In this document: piece after piece, positions 1-8,014 of the stretch
How the letters are laid out: every line of letters begins with the position of its first letter
Position numbering within the stretch: the first letter of the stretch is position 1
Assembly: GCA_938743325.2 (NCBI GenBank)
Contig: OW568867.1
Location: 774,501-838,500, forward strand
Source: Pycnococcus provasolii
Taxonomy: Eukaryota; Chlorophyta; Pseudoscourfieldiophyceae; Pseudoscourfieldiales; Pycnococcaceae
Direction: 5' to 3'
Length of the DNA stretch: 64,000 nt
The notes under the pieces: generated by a model
The model's input: the letters and a program-made list of their open reading frames with translations, nothing else
The model's database searches: none
What the model was told of the DNA's origin: nothing
Translations under genes and position numbers: made by a program

Positions 1-2
1 TC

Positions 3-245
3 TTCCGCGCGTGGGATCAGAGCCAGAACTCGATGCCGGAGCGTCCGACGTGGAACGTCATGGGCATGCTCAACAACCCGTGGTACCGCGTTCGCGTGCA
101 CAAGGAGGGCAGCATGCTCCGCTTCGAGCATCCGACGCAGGCTGGCCCTGACAAGGACGAGGGCTGGATGGTGAACATGGCGAACAAGGCTGGCGGACAC
201 TTGAACTGGGGATGGGGCGGCAGTGGAACGCCCGCCGTGCCGTGA
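3..245 (+). CDS. Nitrate-reductase-type Moco dimerization domain, C-terminal end (partial)
   Basis: The gene enters from the left edge and ends at a TGA. The 80 visible residues match the end of the molybdenum-cofactor dimerization domain of eukaryotic nitrate reductase: an RAWDQSQN block, then WNVMGMLNNPWYRV, then FEHPTQAG and GWM. Plant sulfite oxidase ends differently (a WNLRG type of motif), so nitrate reductase is the better family match. What is odd is the end: eukaryotic nitrate reductase normally continues into cytochrome b5 and FAD/NADH domains, but here the frame stops about 17 residues after GWM, in a Gly/Trp-rich tail. The DNA beyond belongs to a convergent gene on the other strand, so downstream exons are unlikely. 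It would act in the cytosol in nitrate reduction if it is a split enzyme. The family is clear; the function of this truncated form is inferred. Confidence 0.8.
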   Translation, partial: FRAWDQSQNSMPERPTWNVMGMLNNPWYRVRVHKEGSMLRFEHPTQAGPDKDEGWMVNMANKAGGHLNWGWGGSGTPAVP

Positions 246-335
246 GCACGAGCCTGTGAAATCATAAACAAATTGTTATACACGTGTGATGCAAGAAAAC
301 AAAAATACAGTACAACTCATCGCCTTACGCACCTC

Positions 336-1028
336 CTACGCCGCTTCGCTTCGGTTTCCACCTCTCGTAAGGAAGCACACCGGTCGTCTGAACACGCGAA
401 GGAGTGATCTGAGCCAGCGGCGGTGGTGATGTGTGGAGTCTGTGGTCGAGGAATTCGAGGCTGACTTTTCGTCCGTCGTGGTACTATGGATACCGCCAGC
501 ACGCTCGATCGCCTTTTTGTAGTCTGCTATGTACTCCACCAAGTGCAGAGGCACGGGACTGTTGTAGACCTCCTCGAAGCTATTCCCGTTCGTCGCGACT
601 TGCTGATGCAGCCAGTCAGGTACAGGATGGTCACCGACATCACCCCGCTCCTCCTCTCCCTCCTCTTCCTCCTTCTCCCTGAGCAGTCCAATACGAAACG
701 ACGCGAGCTGTTTCCACATGAACGTGTGCTGGTGAAAGTTGGCAAACTCCTCCGTTGCGTCCGTGCCGAGCGCCATCGCGATCGCTATTGCTGTCGACAC
801 CTTCCCCGCGCCTCCTCCGTGAAATCCGGGATGTGTCTTCGCGAAGGCTGTGATGTCGAAGACGACGCCGTTCACGACAATCCAGCCGTCGTCGACGGAG
901 CAGTGTCTTGCGACTTCCTTCGACGTGAACGCGCCTGCGTCCGTATCGAGTGCGCGAGGCTGCAGAGCCTGCAAGTCGCGCACGGACGACGGCAACGCAA
1001 GCAAGCTCTCCACTGGCGCCATGGCCAA
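336..1028 (-). CDS. Cytochrome b5 domain protein
   Basis: 230 residues from an ATG at 1028. Residues about 33-115 form a cytochrome b5 heme-binding domain: FTSKEVARHCSVDDGWIVVN, then VFDITAF, THPGF with the first axial histidine, and TEEFANFHQH with the likely second histidine, ending FRIGLL. A Gly/Ala-rich insertion lengthens the heme-pocket loop, and the usual HPGG is HPGF. The rest is an acidic linker and a basic, low-complexity C-terminus with no recognised domain. No membrane anchor is obvious, so it is probably a soluble electron carrier. It lies tail-to-tail (91 bp) with a nitrate-reductase-type Moco gene that lacks its own b5 domain, which suggests a functional partnership, although this is not shown. 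Telomere-like TTAGGG motifs lie 31-62 bp upstream of its start. Confidence 0.75.
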   Translation of the reverse strand: MAMAPVESLLALPSSVRDLQALQPRALDTDAGAFTSKEVARHCSVDDGWIVVNGVVFDITAFAKTHPGFHGGGAGKVSTAIAIAMALGTDATEEFANFHQHTFMWKQLASFRIGLLREKEEEEGEEERGDVGDHPVPDWLHQQVATNGNSFEEVYNSPVPLHLVEYIADYKKAIERAGGIHSTTTDEKSASNSSTTDSTHHHRRWLRSLLRVFRRPVCFLTRGGNRSEAA

Positions 1029-1058
1029 CTAGGCCAAGGTTGGTTTGGGCACTGGCGG

Positions 1059-1090
1059 TTAGGGTTTAGGGTCAGGGGGTTAGGGTTAAC
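1059..1090. repeat. Telomere-like TTAGGG/TTTAGGG motifs upstream of the b5 gene
   Basis: TTAGGGTTTAGGG followed after a short gap by GTTAGGGTTAAC. The tract is too short and too internal to be a telomere. It sits 31-62 bp upstream of the cytochrome b5 start codon, the same placement as at several other genes in this window. Confidence 0.7.
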
Positions 1091-2428
1091 CTTAGGAAAG
1101 GGATAAGGTTTTGCTGTGTTGTTTTTCTCTTTTCTCTGGTGCACACCTGAAGGAAATACACACAACACTGTATCCCACCCTTGCCTTACTATGGTACCTG
1201 TTTGCCTGTTTCTGTGCGCGTGTGTTGTGCAGTGATGTGCACCACAAGAGAGCAATCACGAAAATGGCAATTGCACACGAAACGGGTGGAGTTGCACAAA
1301 TGTGCACGGTCCGTTTTAGCTCAGGAATAAGGTTAGGAAAAATATCTGAATATTTGTGCCTTTATTATGTGTGTCCATTTTTCGTTTCTGTGTTCTTTTT
1401 CTTCTGTTAGCTCCAGACGGCAGACTGGAGCAAAACTTCTAAGCTTCTACTTTGATGGAGAGAAATGCGCGAGGTGCGTAAAGTTTTCAACAAAAACAAC
1501 AAAAAAAGAATTTGACCTCAAAAACATAATTTAGAAAAAAAATCGAAACACGAGGCGAGAATTGCACAAATTGTCACGTGCGATGGGCGAAAATTCATTC
1601 CCTTGGAGCGCATTTTTTTTAAACGAAAACAAGGAGCAAAGAAGCCACTTGCGAGTTGACTCCAACGCGCACGAACCAACGCTAGAAGCGCGTGAGAACA
1701 CGAGAAACTCAATTTTAACACACGGCTCTCGCCCTATTTCTCAAGCTGCTGGTGCGCGCATTTCCGCATGAAACCCGTACCTGTTTGCGCCGCCCTTCCA
1801 CGCGCATTTTCCAGGAAATCGCGCATTTCGTCGCGTGCGCCGTGCGATAGAGGATTCTAGAGGATTCTTTCCTTTACACAACATGAAGGGGAGCGACGCA
1901 CCACACTCGTCGTTTTTTTTCTGTAAGGTTACCTCGTCGAGTACAAAGGAAAGAAGAGTCTCGTGAAAGATCAGGCATCAGGTGCAAGTGGTATCCTCAA
2001 AGCTTCTTCAGTCAGTCAGTGGGAGTGTCAGACAGGAAAGGCTTTTTTTTTTCTTTTGTTGCTTGGGCTGTTTGTTTTGACGCGCAGCGCAGCGCAACGC
2101 AACGCAACGCAACGCAGGGAACAAACAACGCACATAAGGCCTCCGGACTTTCTGGCCAGCGAAACCGTGTTCCTGCAAGTGGACACAGGGGGCACACTTG
2201 AGTGGGCACAACCCTACACAGCCTCCAGACAACTCCTCAACGAACTTATCTCACGCGTTCCGTCATCTTCACCTTCATCTTCATCTTCATCTTCACCTTG
2301 AACGTTCCCCTTGAACTTCTTAGAAGGTGATTCTGAAGTGTGGCTCGGCTGTATCTCCATACACACCTCTTGCTGTATCTCTTGTTGACCAGCGTGTCCA
2401 CCTTTTTCTTCGACTTGACTTGATAAAA
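1091..2428. other. Intergenic region between divergent b5 and kinase genes
   Basis: About 1.3 kb with lower GC than its neighbours and no convincing coding frame. It holds two simple tandem repeats near the kinase gene: a CGCAA/CGCAG pentamer array at about 2083-2117 and a CTTCAT/CTTCAC hexamer array at about 2266-2298. It must contain the promoters of both divergent genes, but I see no clear TATA box. Confidence 0.6.
2083..2117. repeat. CGCAA/CGCAG pentanucleotide microsatellite
   Basis: Short tandem array, with CGCAG units followed by CGCAA units, in the upstream region of the kinase gene. Simple-sequence repeat with no coding content. Confidence 0.75.
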
Positions 2429-4651
2429 ATGGACGTTTCGGTCGCACTCCTCACGCACATGGTGCAGCGCGAACGAGGCGTCTCGTGCGGATACTGCGCG
2501 TGCGGAGGAAGTGCCGGAGGCTCGAGTGCCGGCTCGGGCGTGCAAGGAGGAGGGTCGGGCGGGTCGAGCAAGGACTCGCCACCTCTACACGGCGAGTACG
2601 GGGCTTTGCCGCAGCAGAGCGCGACTGGCCAGCAAAGCAGGCTTGGCACGCGCGTTCCTAGCACAAACAACCTCTCGGCTATTCCCGGTGGCGGCAGTGG
2701 TGCAGGTGCAGGTGCCGGCGGCAGTGGCGCAAGCAACAAAAGCAACCTCGTCTTCGACGAGGAAATGCTGATGACGGCGCGCAAGAACGTTGACGCCGCC
2801 GCGCGCGAGTGCGGACGCGAAGTCCCGCACGGAATCTCGGTTCTGCGTGATATCGTCGACTGCGTGCCAAAGTCGGGAAACGTCGCGCGGGCAAGAGCGA
2901 GCCAGTTCTACAGCGTGCTGAGAGGCTACACGTCGGAAATTAAGGTGCTGCTCAACGTGCCGTCGCAGATTAGCGGCGACACGTGGTGGGCATTCGCGCA
3001 GCTCAAGGAAGCCACTGGCTTCGAACGTGCCCTTCTTACGGGAGTGCTGAGCTGCGACGAGGACAGCCTCAGATATCTCCCGACGAACGTTCTCAGCGAC
3101 TTTGTGATGTGCGTTCACCAGCAGCGCACCATGGCCCGCATTCTGGAGCGCTCCAACATGACGGAGGAGCTTCGCAGCGTCATCGCGCCCGCGCTGGCGC
3201 CGCCGATAGAGCTCACCACGCTTCGCGCTCGCCTCGAGGCGTCCTTCAACGTCAGAGATGCGCGCGGCCTGATCACCGCGGATCGGTGGTGGACACTCGT
3301 TACGATGCAGATCGACAAGATGGAAGAGGCGATGGCTGCGGTGACGGCAGCCACGACCCGATCCAAGCCGCACGCGGTGGAAGCTGTGCAGATGCTGCTC
3401 ACCGGAAACGTCTCGTCGACAGCCCCCCGCTCGGTGATCGATCGGTGTAAGCAGCTCGTCGAGTCGACGATGCCCGAAACACTGCGCGCCGAGCTCATCA
3501 AAAGGCTCGCGGAGTATGCCCACGCGCTCGAGCCTCAGGCAAACACCAACGCCGGAGAGTTTGGCGTACCAACCGTGGGACTCTACGAGCTGCGCTTCGA
3601 GCGCAAAATTGGAGACGGTGTCGCCGCACAGGCTTACGAGGCGCGGCTGCGCGGAATGCGCGTGGCAGTTAAGGTGGCGAAAGGCGACGACGGCACGAAC
3701 AGGTGGCAACGCGAGGTGTCCGCGCTCAATAAGCTGCGTCACCCGAATATCGTGCAGTGCTACGGGGTGGTATCGCAGCCACCCGTGCAGTGCCTGGTCC
3801 TCGAGTTCTGCAGCGGCGGCGACATTCGCACTTTGCTCGACAGCGGCCAGCCGCTGCCACAGGGATTCGTGTGCAACATGGCAAGGGGCATCGCGGAGGG
3901 CATGAACCACTTGCACTCGACGGCCAATATCATGCATCGCGACCTGAAGTCAGCGAATGTGCTGCTCAACGACGCGCATGTACCGAAGATCACCGACTTC
4001 GGCGTGTCGAGCGCGGCGAATGCGCGCATGGAACTAACCGCGGAGACTGGTACCTACAGGTGGATGGCACCCGAGGTTGCGCAGCATCAGCCGTACGCGT
4101 TTCCCGCCGACGTGTACAGCTTCGGTATGATTGTGTTCGAGCTCATCACGCACAACATCCCGTTCCAAGATCGAAGCGCTGTTCTTGCGGCTGTCAGTGC
4201 GATCAACGGGGATCGTCCGCCACTTCCACCGGATACGCCACGCATGTTTGTGGATCTGATGCAAGGATGCCTGCACGCTGACGCGGTGCGTCGCCCAACA
4301 TTTCCCTCCATCGCAAACAGCATGGATCGAAATATGAGGGAGCTCACAGTCGCGGAGCTCGCTTGGCTTGACGCGCAGGGAGGACACTCTGTATACGGGC
4401 AGCCGGTCGACGTACCAATGGCTACCGTCGGCGAAGTGCAACGGACAGCACCACCTACCTCCATGGCCCCGGCACCTGCGGCTCCCATTGTTCCCGTTCC
4501 GCCGCCACCACCAGATCACGATCTTGACGACACCAGTTCGCTAAATGCCGTGCCATTTGCGAACGAAGCGCCGGACGTCAACACGCCGTCTGCATTTCCA
4601 GGCACACCAAACGAAGGGTTCTCGCCGTCTGCATTTGATTGGATTACATGA
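2429..4651 (+). CDS. Raf-like (TKL) protein kinase
   Basis: The ATG at 2429 has A at -3 and G at +4 and is the first ATG of the frame, giving 740 residues. A Gly/Ser-rich N-terminus and a helical region of about 330 residues precede a C-terminal kinase domain at about 384-640. Visible kinase motifs are a glycine loop IGDGVAAQAY (third glycine replaced by alanine), VAVKVAK with the ATP lysine, HRDLKSANVLL, DFGVSS, GTYRWMAPEV and the CW-like lobe ending RRPTF. HRDLKSAN with GTYRWMAPE is typical of the tyrosine-kinase-like group, including Raf-like MAPKKKs and plant dual-specificity kinases, so Ser/Thr (possibly dual) specificity is expected. The tail is Pro-rich and disordered. The substrate is unknown. 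Confidence 0.9.
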   Translation: MDVSVALLTHMVQRERGVSCGYCACGGSAGGSSAGSGVQGGGSGGSSKDSPPLHGEYGALPQQSATGQQSRLGTRVPSTNNLSAIPGGGSGAGAGAGGSGASNKSNLVFDEEMLMTARKNVDAAARECGREVPHGISVLRDIVDCVPKSGNVARARASQFYSVLRGYTSEIKVLLNVPSQISGDTWWAFAQLKEATGFERALLTGVLSCDEDSLRYLPTNVLSDFVMCVHQQRTMARILERSNMTEELRSVIAPALAPPIELTTLRARLEASFNVRDARGLITADRWWTLVTMQIDKMEEAMAAVTAATTRSKPHAVEAVQMLLTGNVSSTAPRSVIDRCKQLVESTMPETLRAELIKRLAEYAHALEPQANTNAGEFGVPTVGLYELRFERKIGDGVAAQAYEARLRGMRVAVKVAKGDDGTNRWQREVSALNKLRHPNIVQCYGVVSQPPVQCLVLEFCSGGDIRTLLDSGQPLPQGFVCNMARGIAEGMNHLHSTANIMHRDLKSANVLLNDAHVPKITDFGVSSAANARMELTAETGTYRWMAPEVAQHQPYAFPADVYSFGMIVFELITHNIPFQDRSAVLAAVSAINGDRPPLPPDTPRMFVDLMQGCLHADAVRRPTFPSIANSMDRNMRELTVAELAWLDAQGGHSVYGQPVDVPMATVGEVQRTAPPTSMAPAPAAPIVPVPPPPPDHDLDDTSSLNAVPFANEAPDVNTPSAFPGTPNEGFSPSAFDWIT

Positions 4652-4942
4652 GAAGCTGCTGCAAATTGTACAGTACAATGTTGATATGAGTAAACGTTTG
4701 AGTAAACGAAAAGTATTTAAGTATTAACTAAACAAGCGCAAGTGGAGCTCTCACGCCGGACGCCAAGGAAAAGCGGCCTATAGCAGCTTCGAAACTAGCG
4801 CCATGTACAAAAGCGCGCCGGTGAATGGCGCCGCGTGCTGTAATGGTCAGAATGGCGAACATGAGTGGATTGAATGGACTACCGTTGGACGAAGTGAACT
4901 CGCGATCTTAGTTTAAAAAAAATGAATTCGCAGTAAGTACTG

Positions 4943-6135
4943 TCAACTTCCCCACGGGTTGCCAAAAGGACTTGCGTTTTGTGCAGGCTGCGCCTCCATC
5001 GTCGGCGCCGCGCCGCTCATGCTGTTGCTGTGCGCCGTGTTGGCAGTTGCTTGGCCAAACACGCTCTGGTTCTGATTCCAGACAGAGGATCCACCCTCAA
5101 CATCTGACGCGGGAGCGGCGCCGGAGGCACCTGCATTCACATCCTGACCCTCGGCAAGCGCGTTCTCACGCACCTCGAACGCGTTGCCGGCAACGGGCTT
5201 GCGGCTGTTCGTTCCATATCTCGCACCGGCCGCGAGCTTCGTGCCGTAGAGAACGTCAACGAAGAATATCAGGAATGCGACCACCATGAGGTGCGGGATG
5301 GCTGCGAGAAACCCGAGGACGGCAAGCTCGACGATGCGCTGCGGGTTGAGCTTGTCTTCGTCGCTGAGATGACTCATGCTCTTGTCGAGATTGTCCCACA
5401 GTGGTTTGGTCGTGCTAAGTGCGCAGCACGCGGAGAGCAGCTGCACGGCTGTGCAGTACGCCATACCGAGCCACGCACCGTGCAAGGCACCTCGCCTTGG
5501 CGCTGCGCTTCCAAGGGACGAGGATTCGCTCAGTGGGTTGCCTCTTGCTCTGTTTCGGTGTCGGTCACCGAACATCGAGCGGTACCCAAAGAACGCGATG
5601 AGGATGAGGTAGAGCACGAGCGTCACAAGGGCGAATCCGAGCATGACGAGGTTTCCAATGATGGCGTACTTGTATTCCTGTACATATTATCGACAAAAAA
5701 AAAGGTTGTGTGTGCGTGTATGTGTGGTGAGTGAGCGTGGTACTTCGTTGTGCGCGCCTGCAGTCCTCAAGGCCAGGCCAAGTTGACCCTAACTAGAAGG
5801 TTTCAAACGCGCGTCCGGTGTCCAAGCGTAAGAAGTTGTATTGCGCATAAACTTACCTTAAAATCGTCCGTGAGTATATCTTCTTGAATGTGTTGCATTC
5901 GCTTCATCGTGTACACGGCGTGTGCGAAGAATGCCGCGGACATGCCTAACGAGAAGATGAGGATCCCGTAGAAGAGCGTTCTCATTCGCGCCGTCGGATC
6001 AGAGGCTGGACGCAGAGGCTGCGACCCCCCTGCCAAGGAAGAGCGGCGTCCTCCGCTTGCGTTGTCGCCGCCGCTGCTATTCTCTGCGTTGTTGTTGTCG
6101 CTATTCGACATGCCGAACGCGTCGCGCGACGCCAT
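4943..6135 (-). CDS. Four-helix membrane protein of unknown function (two exons)
   Basis: Exon 1 runs from the ATG at 6135 to 5857 and exon 2 from 5677 to 4943. The 179-nt intron has a GTAAGT donor and a TACAG acceptor; both junctions are in phase 0 and join DDFK to EYKYAIIG, giving 337 residues. The N-terminus is polar and Ser/Asn/Gly-rich. Four hydrophobic helices follow: one begun by MRTLFYGILIFSLGM, one containing NLVMLGFALVTLVLYLIL, one around WLGMAYCTAVQLLSACCAL, and one around VLGFLAAIPHLMVVAFLIFF. The C-terminal tail of about 100 residues is Asn/Gln/Ala-rich and disordered. I do not recognise the family. It is divergent from the NRAMP-like gene, with 336 bp between start codons. Confidence 0.75.
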
Positions 6136-6471
6136 CCTTCCTTGCAAGAGGACGGAGCTTATGTAGCCTCGAGAGCGAGTCCAAGCGAGGGGGAAGAAGG
6201 ATGTGCTAAGCACACATGGTTCGGGTCGCCACCAAGTTCTTGACCACCTTAATGCACGTGATGCAACAACGGCCGGGCTCTTCACAGTTCACTTCCTTAA
6301 AATGCACGTCTTATAAAAACTGCCGCGAAAGGTGGCCGCGAACGTGCATTCGTGCAAGCTCTTGCAAGGAATGCAAGAAACACTCGCGGCCGGTGTGCAA
6401 GACCTCTGTGCCAGGCGGTCATTTTAATAAGAACTATCGTAGTGGTACTTCATATCACGGCTTCGTCAACC

Positions 6472-7980
6472 ATGTCGGCATCCATGGAAGCATCATCATT
6501 CATGTGTGCGCAAGAAGTTCTTGTGCCGACCGGCGCTTCGAGTTCATCATGGAAGAAGTTCCTCGCGTTCCTTGGTCCAGGACTGCTCGTCGCGTCCGTG
6601 TACGTCGACCCAGGACAGCTCGTCGTTGACATGGAAAGCGGATCGTGCTTCCGGTACAAACTGCTGTGGGCGCTGCTGGCGGCCAACTTGACGGGATTCA
6701 TTCTGCAGGCACTCGTGGCAAGACTCACCATCGTCACAGGAAGATCGTTCGCCGAAGAGTGTGCGCTTGAAATGGCACACCCAACACGTCTGCTCGTCTG
6801 GCTGACTGTGGAGGTCGCGTCGATTGCGGCGGACGTCGGATACGTCATCGGAACGGCGACAGCCATCAGCATACTCGCTCCCATCTCGCTCAAAACGGGC
6901 GTGATCATTACCGCGCTAGATACCTTCCTCGCACTCGGCCTGCAGTCATTCGGCGTGCGTCGTGTCGAGGCTTTCGTGGGCATCCTCTTCGGCTTGGTGC
7001 TGTGCGCGTACCTGGTTGAGGTGGCTCTTATCAAGCCAGACTGGCCTGGCGTCGTCGATGGACTCATCCCGCGACTCACGCACTCCAACGACAAGTTCGG
7101 AACCGCCGTGTGGATCGAACTGCTCTGCGCAAACGTAGGTGCAGCTGTCTGCCCCGCAAACCTCATGCTGCAGAGCGCTCTCGTGCGCACGAGAGCGGTG
7201 GTGAGAACCAACCGAGCGGCAACGGATGAGGCTATTTGGTTCAACACCGCTGAAACGGGCATCTGCCTTGCATTCGCAACCGCCGTGAATGCGGCGATGC
7301 TCGTTCTCAGTGCGGCGCACTTTTACCCAGAGCGCGTCGTGAGCCTTGCGCAGGGAGCCGATCTGCTCGGGTCCGTGCTTGGCCAGCTCGCCAGATCAAG
7401 CTTCGCCGTTGCCATGCTCGCGGCTGGCACGAGCGCGTCGTTTACCGGAGTTCTCAGCACACAGTACATCCTCGAAGGATTTTATTCGAGCATTCGGGCG
7501 GCGATTCCGCCATGGCTCCTCCGCCTCGTGACGCGCGGGCTTGCACTTGCTCCCGCTTACTGGGCCGTCTCGCGCTACGGAGACGACATCGCCGCGGAGG
7601 TGGTGGAACAGGCGCAGATCGTCGTCAACGTGTCCATTCCGTTCAGTCTCATCCCGCTGATTGCTTATCTGACTTCGGAGACTAAGGTGGGCACGCACTA
7701 CGCACTAAAAGGCGTCGTCGCCACGGGGCTTTGGTGCATCTGCCTGGGCATAACCGCCCTTAACGTGTACGCCATTTTCAACTTTCTCATTGACGACGAC
7801 GGATTGGACATGAGTCGTTCGGCAGCCGCATTCATCTGTGGCATCTACATGGGCACATGTGCGCATCTCGCCATGCACGTGCCTACCGTGCCGGCGGAGC
7901 AAGGTTGGTGGGAGCGCGATCTTGATGATAAGGCGGCGAACAGAGGGGCAGGAACGACATCATCTCCGATGTCGGTGTAA
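6472..7980 (+). CDS. NRAMP-family metal transporter with altered metal-site residues
   Basis: The ATG at 6472 (AACCATG context) gives 502 residues with about 11-12 hydrophobic helices, a usual length for the family. Helix 1 carries VYVDPGQLVVDMESG, matching the NRAMP signature DPGN with Gln replacing Asn (D46-P-G-Q49). Helix 6 carries NVGAAVCPANLMLQSALV, matching the family's A-x-x-M-P-H-N with Met changed to Cys (C227) and His to Ala (A229). In classic NRAMPs these Asp, Asn and Met residues coordinate Mn2+/Fe2+ during proton-coupled uptake. Relatives with altered sites include Mg2+ (NRMT) and Al3+ (Nrat1-type) transporters, so the substrate here may differ. Family membership is clear; substrate is inference. 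Confidence 0.87.
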   Translation: MSASMEASSFMCAQEVLVPTGASSSSWKKFLAFLGPGLLVASVYVDPGQLVVDMESGSCFRYKLLWALLAANLTGFILQALVARLTIVTGRSFAEECALEMAHPTRLLVWLTVEVASIAADVGYVIGTATAISILAPISLKTGVIITALDTFLALGLQSFGVRRVEAFVGILFGLVLCAYLVEVALIKPDWPGVVDGLIPRLTHSNDKFGTAVWIELLCANVGAAVCPANLMLQSALVRTRAVVRTNRAATDEAIWFNTAETGICLAFATAVNAAMLVLSAAHFYPERVVSLAQGADLLGSVLGQLARSSFAVAMLAAGTSASFTGVLSTQYILEGFYSSIRAAIPPWLLRLVTRGLALAPAYWAVSRYGDDIAAEVVEQAQIVVNVSIPFSLIPLIAYLTSETKVGTHYALKGVVATGLWCICLGITALNVYAIFNFLIDDDGLDMSRSAAAFICGIYMGTCAHLAMHVPTVPAEQGWWERDLDDKAANRGAGTTSSPMSV

Positions 7981-8014
7981 ATTTTGTTTTTATCTCAGTG
8001 TCAACATATCAATT

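Noticed and set aside
2585-3937. 450-codon open frame antisense to the kinase gene
   Set aside because: It mirrors the kinase codons; GC-rich third positions keep the opposite strand open. No domain is readable in it.
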